This document shows positions 40,364 through 49,760 of a stretch of 64,000 nt of DNA, piece by piece. Origin of the DNA: Methanobacterium_D sp040373355 (GTDB taxonomy: Archaea > Methanobacteriota > Methanobacteria > Methanobacteriales > Methanobacteriaceae); contig NZ_CP166866.1 in the NCBI RefSeq assembly GCF_047495555.1, positions 310,001 through 374,000 of the forward strand, read 5' to 3'. The translations under genes were made by a program, and so were the position numbers. The notes beneath the pieces are model-generated. The model saw only the letters and a program-made list of their open reading frames with translations. It was not told the DNA's origin and did not search any database. Positions within the stretch are counted from its first letter, which is position 1. Each line of letters opens with the position of its first letter.

Positions 40364-42034
40364 ATGCCAGAAAGTGAAATGAGGTACAAAGAACTTGTAG
40401 ATGTTTACGAAGCATTAACTTCTACAACCAAGAGACTGGAAAAAACAAGTATACTTGCAGAGTTTCTAAAAGATGCTGATCCCCAAATACTTCCAACAGT
40501 TACACTGTTATCTTTAGGGAAAGTATTTCCTGCCTGGAGCGAAAAGGAAATGGGAATTGGTCTTAAACTATTAATGAAAGCAATATCACTAGTTGTGGGA
40601 GTAAGCTCCGAAATTGTTGAAGACAATGTAAGGGATAAAGGAGATATTGGCCTTGCTTCAGAGTATCTTTTTGGTAACAGACTTCAATCAACCCTTTTTA
40701 CAAGACCACTTACCATAAGCAAAGTTTACAATAATTTAATTAAAATAGCAGATGTATCCGGTAAAAATGCAGTCCAAAAGAAATTAAGAATTCTCATTGA
40801 GCTTTTAACATCAGCCTCACCTACAGAAGCAAAATACATCTCGAGAACTGTTGTTGAAGAATTAAGAGTAGGAATGGGTGAAGGAACTTTAAAAGATGCT
40901 ATTTCAGAAGCTTTTAATGTAAATAAGGAGCTTGTTGAAAGGTCTTTAATGCTTACAAATGACCCCGGTCTTGTTGCGGGAGTTGCAAGGGAAGGAGAAG
41001 AAGGACTTAAAGAATTAAATCTTAAACCCGGTAAACCAGTTAAGCCTATGCTTGCACAGCTTTCGCCGGGCATTGAAAAATCAGTTGAAGAAATGGGTGC
41101 TGCAATTTGTGAAACAAAATACGATGGTTTCCGTGTTCAAATTCACAGAAACGGAGATGATATTAAAGTATTCACCAGAAGACTTGATAATATTAAAGAT
41201 GCAGTTCCTGAGATCGTAGAATACATCGAAAAATGCCTTCCAAAAGAAGATTTCATTGTTGAAGGTGAAATAATTGCTACAAAAGATGGAAATCCTATTT
41301 CATTCCAGTATATCCTCCAGAGAGTAAGAAGAAAATATGAAATTGAAAGATTAAGGCAAGAAGTTCCACTTATTATGTACCTGTTTGATGTTCTTTACTA
41401 TAAAGAACCACTACTTGACATGCCTTTTGGTGAAAGGCGAGTTATATTGCAAGATATTGTAAAAGTTAAGCCATCTAAATTTGAACTAAGTGACATAGTT
41501 ATAGTTACTCCTGAAAATGTTGAAGATGCTCTAAAGCTATTTGAAAACTCTATTAAGGATGGGCACGAAGGAATAATGATAAAGGATCCTGCTGCACCTT
41601 ATATGCCTGGTATAAGGGGTAAAAAAATGCTTAAATTAAAAGCAGAACCTGAAACATTGGACCTTGTTGTTGTAGGTGGAACATATGGTAGGGGGCGAAG
41701 AGCAAACCTTATAGGTTCTTACTTAATGGCTGTGCAAGATGAGGAAGGAAATTTAAAAACTATAGCCCATACAGCAACAGGAATTGATGATGCAACGCTT
41801 CTTGAGCTTTCAAATGGAGTAGAAAGTCTTATGACAGAAAAAAAGGGAAGAAAAGTAAAGGCACGGCCTGAAATTATACTTGAAATTGCATACAGTGAAA
41901 TTGTTAAAAGTCCAGAATATGAAAGTGGTTATTCACTTAGATTCCCCGTAGTTAAACGAATAAGGGAAGATTTAAGTCTGCAGGATATTGACAATATAGA
42001 TCGTGTTGAATCTATTTTTAAAATGCGAAATTAA
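40364..42034 (+). CDS. lig: ATP-dependent DNA ligase (replicative type)
   Basis: A 556-residue archaeal DNA ligase with the normal three-domain layout. The adenylated residue is Lys252 in CETKYDGFRVQIHRNG. Later motifs include EGEIIATKDG, YLFDVLYY, EGIMIKDP and MLKLKAEPE. Compared with the ligase at 33530 it matches the standard chromosomal enzyme of Methanobacteriales that joins Okazaki fragments. GTGATAAC precedes the ATG. It is followed by an OB-fold membrane-anchored protein. Confidence 0.95.
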   Translation: MPESEMRYKELVDVYEALTSTTKRLEKTSILAEFLKDADPQILPTVTLLSLGKVFPAWSEKEMGIGLKLLMKAISLVVGVSSEIVEDNVRDKGDIGLASEYLFGNRLQSTLFTRPLTISKVYNNLIKIADVSGKNAVQKKLRILIELLTSASPTEAKYISRTVVEELRVGMGEGTLKDAISEAFNVNKELVERSLMLTNDPGLVAGVAREGEEGLKELNLKPGKPVKPMLAQLSPGIEKSVEEMGAAICETKYDGFRVQIHRNGDDIKVFTRRLDNIKDAVPEIVEYIEKCLPKEDFIVEGEIIATKDGNPISFQYILQRVRRKYEIERLRQEVPLIMYLFDVLYYKEPLLDMPFGERRVILQDIVKVKPSKFELSDIVIVTPENVEDALKLFENSIKDGHEGIMIKDPAAPYMPGIRGKKMLKLKAEPETLDLVVVGGTYGRGRRANLIGSYLMAVQDEEGNLKTIAHTATGIDDATLLELSNGVESLMTEKKGRKVKARPEIILEIAYSEIVKSPEYESGYSLRFPVVKRIREDLSLQDIDNIDRVESIFKMRN

Positions 42035-42182
42035 CACTTTATTTTTTTATGAAAATATGTTTGTTAGATATAACTCCCAAATAGGACTATTTTTAGTTTA
42101 TACTAACTAATACCAACTATTTAGCTAATTAAACCAATAATTTTAAATATAATCATGTGAAAGTGAAATCGAGGGATTGAAA

Positions 42183-42572
42183 TTGCATGATAATCAAATT
42201 TTTAGGATTGCATTAATAACTGCAGTATTAGGTATAGCTGGAATGATACTTTTTTCAAACCAGATAATTCCCCAAGAAGTTAAAATAAAAGATATTACTA
42301 AAAGCCATATTGGGGAAGATTTATGCATTGAAGGGTTAATACGTACGATAGAAAGCCATCCAAATGGATTATACATCCTATCAGTAGTTGATGGAACTGG
42401 AGAAATAAAAGTTGTAATTTATAGCCAACTCAATGATGAATTTAATAGACAAGGAACAAGCATATCAAGTTTTGAAAACCGGAGGGCTAAAATTGTTGGC
42501 AGAGTTAATGAATATAAAGGAAATATTCAGCTAATAATGGAAGATACTAAATCCATAAAAATAACTAGCTAA
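42183..42572 (+). CDS. Membrane-anchored OB-fold protein
   Basis: A 129-residue protein with an N-terminal membrane segment (FRIALITAVLGIAGMILFSNQ) and an OB-fold domain (IGEDLCIEGLIRTIESHPNG, then LSVVDGTGEIKVVIYS and RAKIVGRVNEYKGNIQLI). This layout resembles nucleic-acid-binding tRNA-anticodon-like OB folds exported to or held at the membrane. TTG 42183 lies 7 bases after GAGGG and is preferred over the TTG at 42177. Ligand unknown; the outside location makes nucleic-acid binding uncertain. Confidence 0.65.
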   Translation: MHDNQIFRIALITAVLGIAGMILFSNQIIPQEVKIKDITKSHIGEDLCIEGLIRTIESHPNGLYILSVVDGTGEIKVVIYSQLNDEFNRQGTSISSFENRRAKIVGRVNEYKGNIQLIMEDTKSIKITS

Positions 42573-42770
42573 TCTTACTCTTATTTTAAACTTAAAAACA
42601 TTAATTAAATAAATAAATTTGACTAATTATAGCCTACTAAAAAAGTTATAGTTATATGACTTAAACAAAATTAATTAATATCTTAAATTATAAAATATTA
42701 ATACTAAAAACATTTAAAAAAGCATAGTTAACGCTTTTAACATTTTATTAAAATCAGGACAGTGAAAATT

Positions 42771-44117
42771 ATGAAACAATTATTTGGAACATTTGGAGTA
42801 AGAAGATTAGCAAATACAGAATTAACACCAGAATTTGCGTCAAAAATCGCTGCATCCTATGGATCACTTGTAAAAGGTAAGGTTGCAGTTGGTGGAGATA
42901 CAAGAACCTCTACTGAAATGATAAAACATGCAGTAATATCCGGATTACTTTCTTCCGGATGTGATGTTATAGATCTAGGATTTTTACCTACTCCTGCAGT
43001 CCAGTATGCAGTTCGAAATTACTATGATGCAGGTATAATCATTACAGCATCCCATAATCCTCCAAAATATAATGGATTAAAACTTGTAGATAAAGATGGA
43101 ATAGGAACTCCGGATGAAACAGAAATAAAAATAGAAGAGATGTTCTTTAACGATAATCCAGATAGAGTTAGCTGGAATGAAATAGGTGAAGTAGAAAAGA
43201 ATTCCTCTATTATTGATGAATACATTCGGGAAGTAATAAATCGCGTTGATGCAGATGCAATTAAAGCTGCAAAGTTGAAGGTAATTGTTGACTGTGGAAG
43301 TGGAGCAGCATGTTACACAACTCCTTATATTCTTCGTGAGCTTGGATGTGAAATTATCACAATGAACTGTCAACCTGACGGCTTTTTCCCAGGTAGAGAC
43401 CCAGAACCTACTGAGCCTAACCTTAAGGAACTAATCGAAGTTGTAAAGGCAACAGGAGCAGATGTAGGTTTTGCTCATGACGGTGATGCAGACAGAACAA
43501 TATGTATTGACCAAAATGGAGACTTTGTTTTTGGAGATAAATCTTTTGCACTCGTTGAAAAGTACATGTTAAAAGAAAATGGCGGAGGATTAATTGTTAC
43601 AACTGTTGCAACATCCACTGCAATCTATGATATAGCCAATGAAAATAACGGAGAAGTTATAGCAACAAGAGTTGGAGATTTGGTCGTTGCACGTGAACTA
43701 AAAGATAAGGGAGGTCTCTTTGGAGGCGAAGAAAACGGTGGATTAATATTCCCTGACTTCGTTTATGGGAGAGATGCCGCACTTTCAGCAGCTAAAGTTG
43801 TTGAAATCATTGCAAAAGAAGGAAAAGCACTTTCTGAGCTTGTTAATGAATTACCAGTTTACTATTCTGAAAAGATGAAAATAGAGTGTCCAGATGATCT
43901 TAAGCAAGTTGTAATGCAGAAAATTGCAGCTGAAACAAGTGAATTTGAAGTAGATACCACTGATGGTGTTAAAATAATTAAAGAAGAAGGATGGATTATA
44001 ATAAGGCCATCCGGAACTGAACCAATATTTAGATGTTTTGCAGAAGCTAAAACACAAGAAGAAGCCCGTGAAATGGCAGAATGGGGAATATCACTCATTA
44101 AAAAACATTTAAAATAA
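42771..44117 (+). CDS. glmM: Phosphoglucosamine mutase (phosphohexomutase)
   Basis: A 448-residue alpha-D-phosphohexomutase. The phosphoserine is Ser94 in TASHNPPKYNG, the metal loop is FAHDGDADRTI, the sugar-binding loop GGEENGGLIFPD, and the phosphate-binding end EGWIIIRPSGTEPIFR. It interconverts glucosamine-6-phosphate and glucosamine-1-phosphate for UDP-GlcNAc and pseudomurein; archaeal paralogues may prefer other hexoses. ATG 42771 is favoured over the upstream GTG at 42762. Monocistronic. Confidence 0.9.
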   Translation: MKQLFGTFGVRRLANTELTPEFASKIAASYGSLVKGKVAVGGDTRTSTEMIKHAVISGLLSSGCDVIDLGFLPTPAVQYAVRNYYDAGIIITASHNPPKYNGLKLVDKDGIGTPDETEIKIEEMFFNDNPDRVSWNEIGEVEKNSSIIDEYIREVINRVDADAIKAAKLKVIVDCGSGAACYTTPYILRELGCEIITMNCQPDGFFPGRDPEPTEPNLKELIEVVKATGADVGFAHDGDADRTICIDQNGDFVFGDKSFALVEKYMLKENGGGLIVTTVATSTAIYDIANENNGEVIATRVGDLVVARELKDKGGLFGGEENGGLIFPDFVYGRDAALSAAKVVEIIAKEGKALSELVNELPVYYSEKMKIECPDDLKQVVMQKIAAETSEFEVDTTDGVKIIKEEGWIIIRPSGTEPIFRCFAEAKTQEEAREMAEWGISLIKKHLK

Positions 44118-44339
44118 AATCAATATTCTTCTGTAATTAACTTAAAAGTAGGGATAGTGTGGAAGAATATCTAAAGATTTAAGATATTTTCCTTTTTTTT
44201 AATTTTTCCAAGCTTTACCTTAAATAAATCATAAGGTCAATCTTTTTAATCTAAAGATACTCTTCCAAGCATAACTTATGATCATCAAACTATAAATAAT
44301 TTATGATTTATGCTCAAAAAAGTATTAAATGATAAATCT

Positions 44340-44519
44340 CTATCTATAAAATCCATAAAATTCTGCGCAGTATGCACACATTGGATACTTTCCATGCCTG
44401 TAGTAACTGTCATCATCTTTATTTATGTCAAATTTTTTATGACAAATAAAACAGACCTCTATTTTCTCTGTTTTTTCTGAACTATCTATCTTATTTTCTT
44501 GTTTTTGATCATCTTCCAT
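44340..44519 (-). CDS. Small cysteine-rich zinc-finger protein
   Basis: A 59-residue protein. After a charged N-terminal half (MEDDQKQENKIDSSEKTEK), a zinc-site region has CFICHKKF and CAYCAEFYGFYR, giving paired CxxC knuckles 25 residues apart. AGGTG lies five bases before ATG 44519, so this start is chosen over ATG 44522. Function unknown. Confidence 0.6.
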   Translation of the reverse strand: MEDDQKQENKIDSSEKTEKIEVCFICHKKFDINKDDDSYYRHGKYPMCAYCAEFYGFYR

Positions 44520-44709
44520 CATAACACCTACTATGAAATTAATCACGTCTAAATTCAAATATAATCTAGTAAAAAGCGTGAATTAGTATTTATTTTAATA
44601 TAAATGTTTATTTTAATTCAAATATCTTTAATTAATTAAGTTAATTTATCAAGAATTTAAATTTAATGTATCAAAAAATAATTATATCTTAATAATATAA
44701 ATAAAATGC

Positions 44710-45270
44710 ATGAGTTCTAAAAAGAAAATTGCATGGGGGATTACTGGAAGCGGAGATAAGATAATTGAAACTGTAAATATCATGCGTGAGATAAAGGAAA
44801 AATATGCCGACGAATTTGATATACGAATATACGTTTCCAAAGCAGGAGATCAGGTTTTAAAATACTATGGGCTATTTAAAGAATTGGAAGTAGAGTTTGA
44901 TAGAACTTGGGTCGAAGTTAATGCAAATGCTCCTTTTTTAGCAGGACAAATACAATTAGGACAGTTTGAATTTATGATTATAGCGCCAGCTACATCCAAT
45001 ACCGTTGCCAAGATTTCACTTCGAATTGGAGATTCATTAATACCTAATGCAGCCATTATGGGGCAAAAAGCAGGAGTTCCAATCTATTTGATGCCATCTG
45101 ATTTTGAAGAAGGAGTGGTAGTTACTCAACTTCCAGACGGACGCGACTTGGAGCTAACAATTAGAAAAGAAGATGTTGAGCATGTTAAAAGGCTCGAAAA
45201 CATGGGAGTCAATATATTAAAAACTCCTGAAGATATAATAGAAGTTTTCAAAAAACATGCAAAAAAATGA
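44710..45270 (+). CDS. AfpA-like archaeal flavoprotein
   Basis: A 186-residue FMN-binding flavoprotein of the archaeoflavoprotein AfpA/flavoprotein-decarboxylase fold. IAWGITGSGDKIIETVNIM is the nucleotide loop, and MIIAPATSNTVAKISLRIGDSLIPNA is the conserved flavin-binding block. The late region SDFEEGVVVTQLPDGRDLEL is typical of AfpA. In Archaeoglobus AfpA takes electrons from ferredoxin. There is no clear Shine-Dalgarno sequence; an ATTATATCTT box lies about 25 bases before the ATG, so the mRNA may be leaderless. A hairpin-repeat cluster follows the stop. Confidence 0.85.
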   Translation: MSSKKKIAWGITGSGDKIIETVNIMREIKEKYADEFDIRIYVSKAGDQVLKYYGLFKELEVEFDRTWVEVNANAPFLAGQIQLGQFEFMIIAPATSNTVAKISLRIGDSLIPNAAIMGQKAGVPIYLMPSDFEEGVVVTQLPDGRDLELTIRKEDVEHVKRLENMGVNILKTPEDIIEVFKKHAKK

Positions 45271-45284
45271 AATTTTTTTGCTGT

Positions 45285-45542
45285 GTAAAATCGAAGATTT
45301 TACAACATTCGGAAACATCACAATAATTTATAAGATTTTAAAATGTTTCCGATGCACTAAATCAGAGATTTCGATAGCATGCGAATCATTAAAAATCTCT
45401 GATTTTTATGCGACAAAAACTATGGTTTTGTCAGCTTTGATTCGCTGCCACGAAGCGAAAGCATGCAAAACCTTCGGTTTTGCGCTCCAAACACTTCGTG
45501 TTTGAGAGCTTCGTACGGCATGCAAAAATCTAATAGATTTTT
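45285..45542. repeat. Multi-hairpin repeat cluster C (largest)
   Basis: At least eight inverted repeats follow the AfpA gene. The clearest are 45285-45303 (GTAAAATC-GAA-GATTTTAC), 45391-45407 (AAAAATC-TCT-GATTTTT), 45413-45433 (GACAAAA arms), 45442-45460 (TTCGCT arms), 45465-45483 (GCAAAACC-TTC-GGTTTTGC), 45488-45504 (CAAACAC-TTC-GTGTTTG) and 45522-45542 (CAAAAATCT-AAT-AGATTTTTG). A wider pair of CGGAAACAT/ATGTTTCCG arms encloses 45309-45350. GCATGC appears three times between stems. An 82-codon open frame here is only a by-product of the repeats. Confidence 0.8.
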
Positions 45543-45580
45543 GATGCGTTAAAAATTAAAAATAAATTTATTTTTATATA

Positions 45581-45913
45581 TTAAAGTGGTGCCGCATCCC
45601 TTGTTTGTAAGGTAACGTGGAATTTATAGTTATCACCATCTTCTACAAGCGGCGAAACACCCCGGAAGTAGTGATTATATCTAGCACCAGAATCTGCAAT
45701 ATCCATTCCAATAGTTTCAAGATCATTTGCATCTGAGAAAAATGCATAAGCTTCTGCTAAATCTTCTCTTGGAGCCCTGAATTTAACCTCAACTACACCC
45801 CCAGTTCGATTTGTAAATTTAACATAATCTTCTTTAATTTCTGTCATATCTCGCCCAATAACCTTCTTTTCTAACCCAGTATCCCTTATAAATACAATGT
45901 TTGACTTATCCAT
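45581..45913 (-). CDS. Hypothetical protein, Methanobacteriales type
   Basis: A 110-residue soluble protein that I do not recognise. It reads as a compact alpha/beta domain: NIVFIRDTGLEKKVIGRDMTE, then VKFTNRTGGVVEVKFRAPRE, a helix EDLAEAYAFFSDANDL, and a final strand YKFHVTLQTR. GAGGTTGTTTT precedes the ATG. It is the first gene after the hairpin cluster and is co-oriented with the adenosine-specific kinase, but the 123-base gap between them suggests separate promoters. Confidence 0.6.
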   Translation of the reverse strand: MDKSNIVFIRDTGLEKKVIGRDMTEIKEDYVKFTNRTGGVVEVKFRAPREDLAEAYAFFSDANDLETIGMDIADSGARYNHYFRGVSPLVEDGDNYKFHVTLQTRDAAPL

Positions 45914-46036
45914 AAAACAACCTCGCTTACTTATAGTAATAATTATATTCGTAAAAGTATAAACTTTTTTCTATAAATTTACTGCTTAGAATCTAAAAAA
46001 GGAAGATATGATTTTAATTAAAAGTAATTGATAACT

Positions 46037-46525
46037 TTAAAGTTTATATCCAAATTGCCTTAACAATTTCTTTCTATACTCTTCGTCCTCTTTACTTTCA
46101 ATTCCCTTAGGTTTAAAGCCATCTATTACCCCTATTATTCCCCTTCCCTGTTCTGTTTCTGCAATTAGTACTTGAACCGGATTTGCAGTTGCACAAAAGA
46201 GGTTCACAACTTCAGGAACTGTATTTATACGCTGAATAACATTAATTGGAAATGCATTTTTAATAAATATAAGGAAGGAATGACCGCAACCGATTTCAAA
46301 CATTTTTTGAGCAGCCGCCCCAATAAGTGCTTCATCATTACCCGATTTCCTTACAAGACAATCCCCAGATGCTTCACAAAATGCCAGTCCAAATTTTGCA
46401 TCAGGTACAGTATTTACCATTGCTTCATGAAGATCTTCTACAGTTTTAATAAAGTGGCTCTGTCCTAAGATTAAATTACATCCTTCAGGTACTTCCAGTT
46501 TAACAATTTTAGTATTAAATTCCAT
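46037..46525 (-). CDS. Adenosine-specific kinase-like protein
   Basis: A 162-residue protein of the adenosine-specific kinase (PF04008) family, found in archaea and a few bacteria. Diagnostic blocks are GQSHFIKTVEDLHEAMVNTVP, FGLAFCEASGDCLVRKSGND and VFCATANPVQVLIAETEQGRGIIGV, read here with LFCATANP. Despite the family name the physiological role is unsettled. GGGGATAAG precedes the ATG. Single gene. Confidence 0.88.
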   Translation of the reverse strand: MEFNTKIVKLEVPEGCNLILGQSHFIKTVEDLHEAMVNTVPDAKFGLAFCEASGDCLVRKSGNDEALIGAAAQKMFEIGCGHSFLIFIKNAFPINVIQRINTVPEVVNLFCATANPVQVLIAETEQGRGIIGVIDGFKPKGIESKEDEEYRKKLLRQFGYKL

Positions 46526-47151
46526 CTTATCCCCTCATATTTGCTTGGTGAATTTTGTATTAATTTATTCATTCTTTTAATAATATAACCTTCTAACTGG
46601 AATTCTAGAAAAAGAAACGTTTAACAGTGCACAATGCTTTAAAACAAATATTTTATATCCTAATTATTTAAAACTAGTATTTAAAGCCTAAAAATCGGTC
46701 TATTTAATTTTAACTTATGAGTATTACTATTATCCATCCTAAAATCCTTTTATTTAGTCTTTTATTTATTTAAATCATTCTCAAATGGCTCTTTTTATAA
46801 TTTAGGACAAAAGTATCTCTAAATTGTATTTAAAGGTTTAAGATCAAAATGTAAAACCATTAATTAATGCTTCTTTTTTCAATATAGTTTTAATAAGTGC
46901 CTATTTGATAAAAATACTTATGCAGAGATTTAAAACAGAATGAGCTAATTTAATAAGTTCTTATTGGGTCTATTATCAAAAAATACCCCCCCATAATGCG
47001 CTTTTCACAAATTTGAACCAAAAACTTTATATAAGCAGTGAAAGTGAACATTATTTTGTCCAGAAGCATTAAAAGAGTTTAATAATTTTAGAAAATATTT
47101 TCTTAATTTTAAACTCATTAGGTGTAGCTTTTGGATTCGGAGGCGGTATAT
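46526..47151. other. Long AT-rich intergenic region with a TATA promoter
   Basis: About 600 bases without a credible gene. It contains short AT repeats and a C run (46986-46992). Near the right end the sequence AAAACTTTATATAAG (47021-47035) is a good archaeal BRE/TATA element; initiation about 25 bases later would give a leader of roughly 95 bases before the wall enzyme. The remainder may hold regulatory sites for that gene, but I see no clear repeats in it. Confidence 0.5.
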
Positions 47152-49398
47152 ATTACGAAGAAAATACTTTTTGCAGTGCTAGTCATGTTTAGCATTGCTA
47201 TTTTTTGTGCAAACAATTTATACGCCACAAATGATACACAAACAATAAATGGAACTAATTTAACCAATGAAAACGTAACTACTGAAACCAGTATCTCATC
47301 TGATTTACAGAGTACATTGAACTCAAACGAAACAACTGAAAATAAATCTACAAATACAGTGAATTCAACAACAACATCATCTCTAGCTGCTGGTGATGCA
47401 TCAGGTAGCGAGATTCATGGAGTATGGCTAACAGCGAATGAAACATTGAAATTAAACTCAACAGACATAGATAACCTTATAAAAACAGGTATAACTGACA
47501 TTTTTGTTAAAACAAACCGAATCAGTGACCCAACTTATGAAAGTGTTTTATCCAAAATATTAGGTCTTGTTAATGGCAGAATTAATATTCATGCATGGAT
47601 AACCTGTTTTAAGGATGCTGAAGGTAACTGGGTAGATCCTCAAGGAAAATACAGTTATCAGGTATCAATTCCATACACTGAAGCAGTGACTTCTTCTTAT
47701 CTACAGCGGTACAAGGGCTATTACTACAAAGCATACAAAGCAAAAGTCAAACACAGGTACAAGGTAGGTAAAAGGTGGAGATACTACTATACCTATGTAA
47801 CTAAGTACAAGAGGGTTTACGGGTGGACATATAGAACAGTTTACTATACACATTACGTGACAAAATACAGAACCGAAACAAGATACGATTACGATAACAC
47901 ATTTAAAATCCAGCTAATCAGTTTTATCAATAATATTGCTAGTAATTACAATGTTACTGGAATACATCTTGATTATATAAGATATTCTGGTTCAGGAGAT
48001 AATGCAGCTTATAAGAATACTGGAGGAACAGAAGCAATAACTTCTTTCGTTCAAAAAGTTCGTGAAACTGTAGATGCAATTAATAACCAAAATATAACTG
48101 GTAAATCACATATTCAGCTTTCAGCAGCTGTAATGCCGGAAGGATCAGAAAATGCAAAATACTATGGACAGGACTACAATCAACTTTCCCAATATTTAGA
48201 CTTCATTGTCCCCATGATTTATAAAGGAAATTATAATGCAGGAACAGCATGGATAGCAACAACAACAAAATACATCGTTAATAATTCAAATGGAAAACCC
48301 GTGATAGTGGGCCTTTTAAGCTATGTTTCAGATGATAATGTGACTCCTTTATCAGCAACAGAGTTACAGAAAGACATAAATGCAGCCTTAAGCAACGGCG
48401 CTTCAGGATATGCACTTTTCAGATATGGTTTAATCAGCAGCGATTTTAACAGTCCCCACGTAAATTCATCAGAGTACCAACTTACATTTACATTAAATGA
48501 AATCAAAAACGCAGCGACAAGAGTCAAAGCATTCATAGAAACAAATCATAGATTACCAGAATATGTTGAAATATCTGGAATGTCAATAACAATGCCACAA
48601 TTCTTAGAAATGCTTACAACAAGCGTACTACAAATAAACAACGGAAAATCAACACCAATATCATTTGAAAATATTGACAATCCGGTAAACAGTACCATTA
48701 AAGATACAATATATGGAAATATTGAACTTTCAGAATACATGGTCATGGCTGAAAGAATAAGTTCATCTATAAACAGTAACAATACAGCACCTGACTATGA
48801 AACAAGTTCTTTAGGAAATATAGGCTACAAATCTTTAGTTTATATCTATTCCAAAATAATGAGCTTCTACGATGAAAATAGCAGATTACCTAGTTATGTT
48901 ACAGTTGATTCATACATTACAAACCCTGATGCAATGCCATCAGAACTACAGCAATATTTACAGGAAACATCAAACTGCCAGGTAAGTAATTCAGCGATCC
49001 AATCTCTTGCAGCTTCAATAATATCTGGTGCAACTTCAACATATGATCGTGCTGTTAGGATATTTAACTGGGTTAGAGATAATATCGGTTATTCATTCTA
49101 TTACAACACCAAATATGGTGCAGCAGGAACATTAAATGCAAGAACAGGGAACTGTGTAGATACTACACACATATTAATAGCTCTTGAAAGGGCAGCAGGA
49201 ATTCCTGCAAAATACATGCACGGAACATGTACTTTTTCAAGCGGAAGCGTATATGGACATGTGTGGGCTCAAATTTGGGTAAACGGTCAATGGTACAATG
49301 CAGATGGAACTAGTTCCCGAAATACATTTGGCGTGATAAATAATTGGAATACGAATACAGTCGCTATGAAAGGTAGTTATGCATCATTACCATTCTAA
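47152..49398 (+). CDS. Pseudomurein-binding wall enzyme: GHL-type domain, PMBR repeats, transglutaminase-like endoisopeptidase
   Basis: A secreted protein of about 748 residues. Order (numbered from 47152): signal peptide (TKKILFAVLVMFSIAIFCANNLYA); Thr/Asn-rich linker; glycoside-hydrolase-like barrel (about 90-430; GIHLDYIRYSG) interrupted at about 190-250 by a segment rich in Tyr, Lys, Arg and Trp; two pseudomurein-binding repeats (about 445-495 and 525-585; TNHRLPEYVEI, ENSRLPSYVTV); and a C-terminal transglutaminase-type peptidase with GNCVDTTH (Cys), YGHVWAQIWV (His) and WYNADGTS (Asp), like methanogen endoisopeptidases PeiW/PeiP. The start is either ATT 47152, 5 bases after GGAGGCGG, or TTG 47131 behind AGGTG; ATT gives a better signal peptide. 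It probably remodels pseudomurein in growth or division. Confidence 0.88.
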   Translation: MTKKILFAVLVMFSIAIFCANNLYATNDTQTINGTNLTNENVTTETSISSDLQSTLNSNETTENKSTNTVNSTTTSSLAAGDASGSEIHGVWLTANETLKLNSTDIDNLIKTGITDIFVKTNRISDPTYESVLSKILGLVNGRINIHAWITCFKDAEGNWVDPQGKYSYQVSIPYTEAVTSSYLQRYKGYYYKAYKAKVKHRYKVGKRWRYYYTYVTKYKRVYGWTYRTVYYTHYVTKYRTETRYDYDNTFKIQLISFINNIASNYNVTGIHLDYIRYSGSGDNAAYKNTGGTEAITSFVQKVRETVDAINNQNITGKSHIQLSAAVMPEGSENAKYYGQDYNQLSQYLDFIVPMIYKGNYNAGTAWIATTTKYIVNNSNGKPVIVGLLSYVSDDNVTPLSATELQKDINAALSNGASGYALFRYGLISSDFNSPHVNSSEYQLTFTLNEIKNAATRVKAFIETNHRLPEYVEISGMSITMPQFLEMLTTSVLQINNGKSTPISFENIDNPVNSTIKDTIYGNIELSEYMVMAERISSSINSNNTAPDYETSSLGNIGYKSLVYIYSKIMSFYDENSRLPSYVTVDSYITNPDAMPSELQQYLQETSNCQVSNSAIQSLAASIISGATSTYDRAVRIFNWVRDNIGYSFYYNTKYGAAGTLNARTGNCVDTTHILIALERAAGIPAKYMHGTCTFSSGSVYGHVWAQIWVNGQWYNADGTSSRNTFGVINNWNTNTVAMKGSYASLPF

Positions 49399-49760
49399 TG
49401 ACTATTATTCCTTTTATTTTTTTTATTTTTAAAATTAAATCTATTAAAATCAATTTGTGCTTATAGAACCTTAAAATTCCTAATTAATTTTTCTATTATT
49501 TTTTAATAAGGATCAGTATAAATATTAGATTAATCTAATTGTCATTAATAATCATTATATATTAAATTATCAACTGTATTTTTATCTTAAAATAACATAT
49601 CTTAATGTAACAAAATTATAATAAGTTAAGGATTTATGCTTCTATTTAAAGTATAAAATAAAAATAAGAGATGAAATGAATCGAACTGAGTATCTCTTTT
49701 AATCTAACGAATTAAAATTTAAATTAATGATTTATAAAAGATTAAGCCTGAAGTGATAGA
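49399..49760. other. AT-rich spacer between the wall enzyme and the Vor operon
   Basis: No convincing gene. It has a run of Ts after the wall enzyme stop, which could end transcription. AAGAGAT and ATCTCTT arms enclose 49660-49700 as a loose inverted repeat. The promoter of the following cupin regulator must lie in the right part, but no single TATA element stands out in this AT-rich sequence. Confidence 0.4.

Noticed and set aside
45257..45505. 82-codon open frame after the AfpA gene
   Set aside because: It runs wholly through the hairpin repeats and starts within the AfpA coding end; its sequence is only translated inverted repeats.
45285..45542. CRISPR array
   Set aside because: Units are self-complementary hairpins of differing sequence without identical repeats or regular spacers, and no cas genes are present.
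46980..46995. C-run (CCCCCCC) as a possible phase-variable tract
   Set aside because: It lies in a non-coding spacer well upstream of the promoter and no frame depends on it.
47131..47151. TTG at 47131 as the definite start of the wall enzyme
   Set aside because: It has a possible AGGTG site, but the stronger GGAGGCGG downstream and the signal peptide shape favour ATT 47152; kept only as an alternative.
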